Positions 21,316 to 27,508 of a stretch of DNA of 38,618 bases are shown here, piece by piece. The first letter of the stretch is position 1, and the number at the start of each line of letters is the position of its first letter. The DNA lies in contig NZ_JAALEG010000062.1 in NCBI RefSeq assembly GCF_011058165.1, forward strand, positions 1 through 38,618, given 5' to 3'. Source of the DNA: Rhodococcus aetherivorans (lineage in GTDB: Bacteria; Actinomycetota; Actinomycetes; Mycobacteriales; Mycobacteriaceae). Below the pieces are notes generated by a model. That model was not told the origin of the DNA. It saw only the letters and a list, made by a program, of their open reading frames with translations, and did no database searches. The position numbers and the translations under genes were made by a program.

Positions 21316-22431
21316 CTAGCTCGACTTAACGCCGGTTAACTTCGCGAATGCCTCACCGAAGGTTGGGCGGCCACCGATGCGGTCGATCAGGCGCAACTTG
21401 ATTTGGTCGCGGCTGAAGTCGTCATCGTTGGTACCCCAGTCGATGCGCATAGCCTCGCCAGTACCTAGGTAGTAGAAGCTTGGGTCTAGGAACCAGATCT
21501 CGGTCTTGTCAGTACCAGCGCCCAAGTTGCTTGGGATCTCGTCCATTTCGATGATTGGGCGAGTCAAGACGGTAGTTGGATTACCACCGGCTAGGCCTTC
21601 GCGCCAGATTGGGCGGTCCTGCAAGTCGCGGACGTTCTCTAGGGCCTCAGCACCAGCGCTCGAAGTCACGAAGACACCGAATGGGCGGTACGCGGAAGCT
21701 AGAGTACGGCGTAGCTTGGTGATGTCGGTGTACTCAAGACCAGCACCAACTTGAGCGACGCTTGCTGGAGTGATGTCGCTTGAGCGGAAGCCGAATGGCT
21801 GAGTCGTACCGTTACCGTTGACGATGGCAGAGTTCTCTTCAGCGGTGATGACGAAGGCTAGCTGATCCTCGACAAGCTTTTGTAGCGATGGGTTAGTAGC
21901 GGTGTCCTGCAACGATTCGTAGGTGAAGTTCACCATGCCGGCAATCTTGTGCAGCACCAATTGCTTCTGACCGAAGGTCGACTTGCTATCGGTGATCGCA
22001 GCACCCTCGGCAACCCAGTAAGCGGTTGGCTTAGTAGCTTCGGTAGGTAGGTCGTACTTGCCCTTTAGGTTTTCGATCGTGGTAGCCAAGCGGCGGAAGC
22101 CACTCAGTTCGCGGCGCTTCTGCAAGACACTATCGGCGACCGTAGTAGGCACAAGGTAGCCACCGTCAGCAGAAGTCGTGATGTTCTGTCCCTTTTTGGC
22201 GTAGTCTTCAGCGATCTCCTTGTTGATATTGTTCATCGTGTGGCGGTCTTTGTCGGCCAATGCCTTGTACCACGCACCTACTTGCTCTTGGCTCTTGGCA
22301 TCCTTGCTCTTAGTCACGCTAGGCGCGCCAGCTGGCATAGCTGCTTTGGACTTTTTATCTGCCTCTGCCTTAGCTTCGGCTTTCAGTTCTTTCGCCTTTT
22401 GTGCAGCGAGTTCTTTGATGGTCAAACCCAT
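21316..22431 (-). CDS. Major capsid protein, HK97 fold
   Basis: 371 aa. Residues 1-75 are a charged helical N-terminal delta-like region (KAKELKAEAKAEADKKSKAA) probably cleaved by the protease. The mature part begins near TSADGGYLVPTTVADSVL, followed by FRRLATTIENLKGKYDLP, the E-loop AEGAAITDSKSTFGQKQLVL, MVNFTYESLQDTATNPSLQ (spine helix region) and VNGNGTTQPFGF, all hallmarks of HK97-type capsid proteins. Codon use seems less GC-biased than in the integrase region. GAGGAA precedes the ATG. The protease-capsid order is standard. Confidence 0.93.
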   Translation of the reverse strand: MGLTIKELAAQKAKELKAEAKAEADKKSKAAMPAGAPSVTKSKDAKSQEQVGAWYKALADKDRHTMNNINKEIAEDYAKKGQNITTSADGGYLVPTTVADSVLQKRRELSGFRRLATTIENLKGKYDLPTEATKPTAYWVAEGAAITDSKSTFGQKQLVLHKIAGMVNFTYESLQDTATNPSLQKLVEDQLAFVITAEENSAIVNGNGTTQPFGFRSSDITPASVAQVGAGLEYTDITKLRRTLASAYRPFGVFVTSSAGAEALENVRDLQDRPIWREGLAGGNPTTVLTRPIIEMDEIPSNLGAGTDKTEIWFLDPSFYYLGTGEAMRIDWGTNDDDFSRDQIKLRLIDRIGGRPTFGEAFAKLTGVKSS

Positions 22432-22437
22432 GTCTGT

Positions 22438-23334
22438 TTATTCCTCGGAATCACCTTCCGTTAGTTGTTCTGCGAGCTCGGCTTCGAACTCGGCTTGCTG
22501 TTCTGGAGTCAGTTCGGCGTCTTCGTCGATCTCTACCTCCGCACCGGCACCGGGCTGGTCGTCATCGCCGCCCTTAGCTGGTGGAGTTGGAGTCTCCTCT
22601 TGTTTCGCCTTGACCTCGCCGACAGTTGACTTGATCGTCTCCAGTTCGGTTGATACGGACTCGAACTTCGTGTCGAGTTCGGCCAGCTTAGTGCTGGTTT
22701 CCTCGATCGCTTCGAGTGCCTTGTCTAGCTTTGAAATCACCTCTTCCACTTGTTTCTCCTGCCCTTCGGGGGCGTCTTCACTTTTCAACTGCTGGTCAAT
22801 GAACTCCAGCTCCTTACGCATGGACTCCTGGATGTAGCCAGCGTCTTTGCGCGTCAGCAGGCCGCTCTTGATACCGAGGGCGACGGCGCGAGGGTTCGCC
22901 GGAACCAGCACCAGGCTGGTCTCCAGAAGCTTGTTGTTCTTCAGTATCGGAGTGCCGTCATCGGTCCACTCGATATCGTCGGGAATGAAGCCGACCGATA
23001 CGGTGCGCAGGATGCCGGCTTTGATGAGCTTCCATGCGAGGGCCGCCTTTTCACTGACCTCAGTCATGACCTTGAAACGGCCGTAGGTGGCGTCGTCATC
23101 GGCGTCATACCACAGCTCTTCGGCTTGGCCTACGCCGTTTGAGATGTCCGAGCTGTCGTGGTTGAGGATCAGCAGCGGATTCTGCATATAGTCGGTGAAG
23201 TCCCAGCTTTTCTGGTCGACAATTTCACCGTGACGGTCGGGCTTGCCATCGCTAATTCGAAACACGACAGTCTTGTTTTTGTCGTCTATCGAGGTGCTTT
23301 TGATGTTGTGTAGTTTGGTTTTCAATTCTGGCAT
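22438..23334 (-). CDS. Prohead protease with C-terminal scaffold domain
   Basis: 298 aa. Residues 1-165 match the U35/S78 caudovirus prohead protease: ILNHDSSD with His59 and LRTVSVGFIP with Ser113, plus LLETSLVLVPANPRAV. This serine protease matures the capsid. The C-terminal 130 residues are coiled coil (KQVEEVISKLDKALEAIEET and on) followed by a disordered acidic tail, which probably acts as the scaffold since no separate scaffold gene exists. The start lies 5 bases downstream of a GATACT box, so the gene may be transcribed from its own promoter. Confidence 0.88.
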   Translation of the reverse strand: MPELKTKLHNIKSTSIDDKNKTVVFRISDGKPDRHGEIVDQKSWDFTDYMQNPLLILNHDSSDISNGVGQAEELWYDADDDATYGRFKVMTEVSEKAALAWKLIKAGILRTVSVGFIPDDIEWTDDGTPILKNNKLLETSLVLVPANPRAVALGIKSGLLTRKDAGYIQESMRKELEFIDQQLKSEDAPEGQEKQVEEVISKLDKALEAIEETSTKLAELDTKFESVSTELETIKSTVGEVKAKQEETPTPPAKGGDDDQPGAGAEVEIDEDAELTPEQQAEFEAELAEQLTEGDSEE

Positions 23335-23339
23335 ATGTG

Positions 23340-23387
23340 AGTATCTCTGGCTTTAAGATACGACACATAGACCGAAATAATCAATAG
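23340..23387 (-). promoter_or_regulatory. Possible promoter for protease-capsid genes
   Basis: On the minus strand GATACT (23345-23340) ends 5 bases before the protease ATG. An inverted repeat GTATCT/AGATAC surrounds it. Farther upstream TTGATT and TATCTT are spaced by 18 bases and could be a second promoter. A restart here makes sense because an accessory insertion with a terminator separates these genes from the portal group. Confidence 0.4.
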
Positions 23388-23861
23388 CTACCAGTTGGCG
23401 CCTAGCACTAACATGAAGACGATTCCCGCACCGAGCGCTGCGATGAATAACGCCACTAAAGCCCACTCACCGAGCGTGACATCCACGAACGGCAGTGCCC
23501 ACCACTTCGTCACGAACGGCAGTGCATGTCGGTTCGCCGCTACGACTCCCCCAGCGGCGTCGATGACGAAGAGCGCCACGCCGACGCTGTCTGCATAGGC
23601 TTTCGCTTCGTTGGTGTAGCCGGACTTGGAGAAGAAGAACAGCTGGTGGTTGCCGGCCGCCCTGGCGCCGTAGAGCTGCTGGACTTCGGGACGTCCTGTC
23701 TTGCCGCTGCGCCATTTCACCTGTGCCAGAGCGCGACTAGAACGGACATCCAGGCCACCATCCGCACCGCCTGTAGTCGCGACCGCATCAACGAAACCCC
23801 ATGCGCGCATTGCTTTTGCGGCGTTTAGTTCGGCTTGATGGAAGTCGGTGATGTACTGCAT
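23388..23861 (-). CDS. Mrr-like restriction endonuclease domain with membrane anchor
   Basis: 157 aa from ATG 23861. The nuclease fold is indicated by the N-terminal helix AELNAAKAMRAWGF, then the PD-(D/E)xK core TGGADGGLDVRSS...AQVKW (Asp and Gln-x-Lys), and RPEVQQLYGARAAG, as in Mrr_cat proteins that cut modified or foreign DNA. The C-terminal 25 residues (LVALFIAALGAGIVFMLVLG) form a membrane helix, so the domain would sit at the inner face of the membrane. It interrupts the head gene cluster and is divergent from another membrane gene. A role in defence against other phages or in superinfection exclusion is inferred. Confidence 0.75.
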   Translation of the reverse strand: MQYITDFHQAELNAAKAMRAWGFVDAVATTGGADGGLDVRSSRALAQVKWRSGKTGRPEVQQLYGARAAGNHQLFFFSKSGYTNEAKAYADSVGVALFVIDAAGGVVAANRHALPFVTKWWALPFVDVTLGEWALVALFIAALGAGIVFMLVLGANW

Positions 23862-23865
23862 CTGA

Positions 23866-23966
23866 CACGAGTATCGCACAGTTGTTCGACTCGTGATATG
23901 GTCCAAGCGGATCACCGGCATGTGGGGGAAACGCTTGCCGTTGATCCTTTGTTCTGGGTTGATACT
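23866..23966. promoter_or_regulatory. Divergent leaderless promoters of the accessory pair
   Basis: The Mrr gene has GATACT on the minus strand (23875-23870), 8 bases before its ATG; the plus-strand gene has GATACT (23961-23966), 8 bases before its GTG. Such spacing fits leaderless transcripts, common in actinobacteria. An inverted repeat CACGAGT (23866-23872)/ACTCGTG (23889-23895) overlaps the Mrr promoter and may be an operator. No clear -35 boxes are visible. Confidence 0.5.
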
Positions 23967-23974
23967 GTCGCGAC

Positions 23975-24643
23975 GTGATCATGATTCTTGCGCAGGCGAC
24001 GACTCAGACCGCACCAACAGCGCCCCTATGGGTAGTGCCAGCCGTAGCCGCCGCCGGGGTGATCGGTGGAAGCCTCTTATCGCTGTTGTCCACGTTTCTA
24101 AGCGATCGCCGGAAGCGGAATTACGAGGACCACCGCCGATGGGATAACGACATCCGAGTGCTTTGCTCTGAGCTGCTAGTTGAGGCGCGCTCAATGAGAG
24201 ACACGCTACAAAAGGCTAGGGAGCTCGACGCTATTATCAAACACACCGCTAGTAAGCCAATCGGAAGCATGACGCAAATAGAACGTGATGAGCTTGATCG
24301 CAACCTCACGCGATATGAGGTTTCCATAGAAGGCCTTACCGAGCGGGCCGAACGGGTCGATCTGAAGCACTATGAGCTTGTCCTTATTGCGCCAAAAGCC
24401 GTGGCTGATGCCGCCAACCTTCTTAGTTCTGCGGCTATCGCTTTCACACCCGACCTTGAGGAAGATGACTGGGAACAGGCACTCGAAGATTTCAATCACT
24501 ATCACTCCCTGCTAGTCGTGGTAACTCAATACGCGCTATCTGACAAAGGATTCCTACCTCGACGCCTAGTCAGCGGGGATCTGACTGGGAAGCTTGCACG
24601 CGCGAAGTCCGACGGTAACCAGAAAGAAGAGAGCGCCGGTTAG
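23975..24643 (+). CDS. Membrane-anchored helical protein on the opposite strand
   Basis: 222 aa. GTG start (an ATG two codons later is possible). Residues about 18-43 (LWVVPAVAAAGVIGGSLLSLL) are one N-terminal membrane helix; the remainder is a cytoplasmic helical domain with coiled-coil character (RVLCSELLVEARSMRDTLQK). It is the only plus-strand gene inside the minus-strand late region. Single-anchor helical proteins like this are frequent as lysogen-expressed cargo genes. Paired divergently with the Mrr-like gene; function unknown. Confidence 0.7.
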   Translation: MIMILAQATTQTAPTAPLWVVPAVAAAGVIGGSLLSLLSTFLSDRRKRNYEDHRRWDNDIRVLCSELLVEARSMRDTLQKARELDAIIKHTASKPIGSMTQIERDELDRNLTRYEVSIEGLTERAERVDLKHYELVLIAPKAVADAANLLSSAAIAFTPDLEEDDWEQALEDFNHYHSLLVVVTQYALSDKGFLPRRLVSGDLTGKLARAKSDGNQKEESAG

Positions 24644-24651
24644 GGCGCTCT
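24630..24651. terminator. Hairpin between convergent genes
   Basis: Stem AGAGCGCC (24630-24637)/GGCGCTCT (24644-24651), with the stop codon of the plus-strand gene in the loop. It lies between that gene and the convergent MuF-like gene, so it may stop transcripts from both sides. T-runs are short. Confidence 0.55.
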
Positions 24652-24654
24652 TAC

Positions 24655-25479
24655 TCAAATTTCCTTCCTGACTGGCAACAACGTGCAGCGACACCGCCCA
24701 TGGAGCGGGCAACCGGGCACATCATCGTAATCGTGATTCATCGTGCGCTGGACTTCCTCGCCCTTGCGATTGGTTGTGGTGACGACTTGAACATCGCCAT
24801 TGTCGAAGTAGTTTTCGTCCAGTCCGATGACTTTGCCGTGCATGTCCTTGCACCACGGACATACTCGTTCATCCTTGGCCGTGTACCACTCCTTGGCCTC
24901 GACCACTCCGCTCTGCTCCCATGCGAAGATGTCGGCCGCGCTCTGCGCCCTGGCAACTTCCGTCACAGTGATCAAATCGGCGCGGGTGGTTGCCGCGATT
25001 CCCATGACTGCCTCAACTCGCGCACGTAGTTCCATGCCGCTCTCGCCGGCATTGATGCCTTCCGTCAAGGTAGCGCGAATCTGTCGCTCGGTCGTGTCGT
25101 TGATGTCGGTGGCGATCTTCGTGGCGCGCGCATCCATGTACAGCTGGATTGCTTCGGCATATGGCTCGTACAGTCCAGGATCGAGTCCCAGGTCGCGCAT
25201 GGCTTGCTGGCCCGTCTCGATGATGACCTGCAGGATGTGCGGCGTCACGGCTGCCTTCATGTCTTCGTCGGCCGCATCCCAGTCGAGCAGGACGCTGACG
25301 TAATCCTTGGCGCGAATTTGCTCGCCATTGGCCTTCAGCACGCGTTCTACGGGCTTCGCGGTGAGATTCGAGAGGATGATGTCGGCTTGGCGGTTGAACT
25401 GCACCTGAAGGGCCTGTAGTAGTTGCTCTTCATAGAAGAACGCCTTCTGGGTATAGGCCAGCGCTTTCTGCTCCCCCAC
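24655..25479 (-). CDS. MuF-like minor head protein
   Basis: 274 aa. The C-terminal third carries the SPP1 gp7/Mu gpF signature: ITVTEVARAQSAADIFAWEQSG, then KEWYTAKDERVCPWCKDMHG and GCPLHGRCRCTLLPV, with cysteines and histidines likely to bind zinc. The N-terminal 180 residues are helical. These proteins bind the portal and are packed in the head in few copies. GTG 25479 is the only good start; the frame is open into the portal gene but has no other start there. It follows the portal gene directly. Confidence 0.85.
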   Translation of the reverse strand: MGEQKALAYTQKAFFYEEQLLQALQVQFNRQADIILSNLTAKPVERVLKANGEQIRAKDYVSVLLDWDAADEDMKAAVTPHILQVIIETGQQAMRDLGLDPGLYEPYAEAIQLYMDARATKIATDINDTTERQIRATLTEGINAGESGMELRARVEAVMGIAATTRADLITVTEVARAQSAADIFAWEQSGVVEAKEWYTAKDERVCPWCKDMHGKVIGLDENYFDNGDVQVVTTTNRKGEEVQRTMNHDYDDVPGCPLHGRCRCTLLPVRKEI

Positions 25480-25490
25480 GTCTTCGCGGC

Positions 25491-27449
25491 TCAGCGCCTT
25501 GGTTTTGGGTAGCTCTTCTTACCCTCATCACCGTCATCGGGAAGGTCGCCGTAGTTGATGCCCTTGGCTTTGATTGTCGTGCCGTTGTACACAGCACCGA
25601 GTGCATCTACCCACTTGTCCACGTCTGCGTCTTTCGACACGTACGCAAGCGTCAGGTGCGGCTTGTACTCACTGAACGTCTGGATGTGCGGTAGGAGCGT
25701 CAGCCGTTCGCGACCGTCGATCAGCTCGGGAGTCTTCTCAATGTGAGCGATAACCGCGTAGCTGTCCGGTGTCTCAAAGTAGCCGACCTCGTCGATCTTG
25801 ACCTTCTCGATCTTCCAGTCGCTCAGGACGGTGTCAACCTTGTCCTTCCACACGTTGCCATTCTCAAGCAGTCCGTACAGCAGCGTGACGTGCGCTTCGG
25901 TTTCTGCGACGGCTCCCATGGCGTGATCGTGGCGAGTAGTTGCGTGCACAAGTTCGTCTGCAAAGTCCTCAGGTAGGTGCTTCATGACGTCCAGAGTCTC
26001 AGTGTCGAGCATGATGCAACCCAAGTCACTCGGATCAATGTCGAGGTCGTCGTAGAGGTCTGGAAAGTCGTTGACGCTGATCTGCTTCTGCCGTTGAATA
26101 CGCTTCGGCAAGGCCTTGCCTGCTGAACTGCCCTCCTTGGGCGGTTCCTTGTCCTCCGGCTTTTCCTCGGGCTCATCATCTTCCGGATCGTCGACAGGAT
26201 CGGTGGCCGGCTTCTTTGGCGGGTTACTGATGACGCTCAGCGGCGTCATGATGCCTTGGGCGTATAGCTGGCTTCCGATGCCATTAGGTAGCGGATCGAG
26301 ACCATATTCAGCGCGAACCTCGTCGATGGTCATCCAGTTGTTGACGCCCGCGCTTGATTCGGCCAACTTGGCGGCCTGGTCTTCGCCGACCGGACTCTCA
26401 AAGCCGTACTCGTACTTGCGGTCGTAGGGGGTGACTAGCACGGCGTTCAGCAGCTCTACTTTGCGTGTGAGCTTCGGGATGGTGTGGATAACGTCATGAA
26501 TCTGAAGCGCGGCTTCATTGTTCGCCTTGTTGACGTTTTCGACCATGCCGAGCATGGCCGGACTGACGCGCATCATGGCCAGAATCTCGTCACGAGAGAA
26601 GGCGCGGCTGGACAGGAAGTCGAGATCGCGCTGGTTGAGCATGTACGGCTGGACTGACCCGTTCTCGAGCAGCAGCGGCTTGTAGGCGTTGGCCGCCCCT
26701 GAATGCTGATCCTTGATCTGCTGGTTCAGGCGCTCGTAGGCCTCGTCGCTCAGCTCTTCATGGGTCGTGAACACCATCCCCGGCCGCGCGTCGTTAGCGA
26801 AGACATTGCGGTTCCAGGACTTCATCTGCTGGTCGGTGTCGATAGTCGTCGCGCCCTGACTGATTACCGAACGACCGCGGTATGGGTCAAGCGGGTCAGG
26901 GAGGAAGTCACGGATGACGGTGTTGATCGGGTACTCATTGCCGTTGCACCTGACGATGCTCTGGTAGTAGTTCGTCTTGTCGAGCTTCAAGTCGGTCATA
27001 TGGGCGGGCAGGATGTGCAGCGACGCTGGCAGACGGCCCTTGCTCGGTTCCATCGGCTGGCCATTGCGGTCGAGCATCAGGATGTAGCCCTCGCCAGTCA
27101 GGTTGACGTAGGTGTGGTGGAGGTCGGCGAACTGGCCGTATCGGTGGACGGCACTGGGTGACTTGATCAGGTCGAGCAGGTCATGGTCGAAGACTTCTTC
27201 GCGTGTCCCGTCCGGGTGCTTGAGGTACAGACGAATCTGCACGCTCTGGATGCGCTGGACGATCGCTTCGTTGGCGGCTGCCACCCAGCCGAGGTTGGCC
27301 TCAAGCTGCGACTGCTTGTCCCGGTAATCATGGATGATGTTGACGCCGCCGGCCAGCCTCGCGTCGATAGAGGCAAGACTCGGCACGAATGCCTTGCCGG
27401 CGATTTTGCTTGCGATTTTTACTCTGAGTGGGGTTTTGTCTTTTGGCAT
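25491..27449 (-). CDS. Portal protein fused to a 2H phosphoesterase domain
   Basis: 652 aa. Residues 1 to about 420 are an HK97-type portal, the dodecameric DNA entry channel (SPSAVHRYGQFADLHHTYVN, FANDARPGMVF, VSPAMLGMVENVNKANNEAA). A disordered acidic linker (about 420-465) follows. Residues about 465-640 form a second domain with two HxT motifs, His520-Val-Thr (EAHVTLLYGL) and His598-Leu-Thr (YKPHLTLAYV), 78 residues apart, the signature of 2H phosphoesterases (LigT, CPDases, anti-CBASS Acb1). The domain could cleave cyclic oligonucleotides or other 2'-3' linkages. Normal HK97 portals are about 400-500 aa, so the extension is real and not required for portal function. Confidence 0.88.
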   Translation of the reverse strand: MPKDKTPLRVKIASKIAGKAFVPSLASIDARLAGGVNIIHDYRDKQSQLEANLGWVAAANEAIVQRIQSVQIRLYLKHPDGTREEVFDHDLLDLIKSPSAVHRYGQFADLHHTYVNLTGEGYILMLDRNGQPMEPSKGRLPASLHILPAHMTDLKLDKTNYYQSIVRCNGNEYPINTVIRDFLPDPLDPYRGRSVISQGATTIDTDQQMKSWNRNVFANDARPGMVFTTHEELSDEAYERLNQQIKDQHSGAANAYKPLLLENGSVQPYMLNQRDLDFLSSRAFSRDEILAMMRVSPAMLGMVENVNKANNEAALQIHDVIHTIPKLTRKVELLNAVLVTPYDRKYEYGFESPVGEDQAAKLAESSAGVNNWMTIDEVRAEYGLDPLPNGIGSQLYAQGIMTPLSVISNPPKKPATDPVDDPEDDEPEEKPEDKEPPKEGSSAGKALPKRIQRQKQISVNDFPDLYDDLDIDPSDLGCIMLDTETLDVMKHLPEDFADELVHATTRHDHAMGAVAETEAHVTLLYGLLENGNVWKDKVDTVLSDWKIEKVKIDEVGYFETPDSYAVIAHIEKTPELIDGRERLTLLPHIQTFSEYKPHLTLAYVSKDADVDKWVDALGAVYNGTTIKAKGINYGDLPDDGDEGKKSYPKPRR

Positions 27450-27508
27450 ATATGCTTGACGCGCTAAATATCTCTGTCTCTAAATTTAAATCAAAAGCCC
27501 TGAAATAG

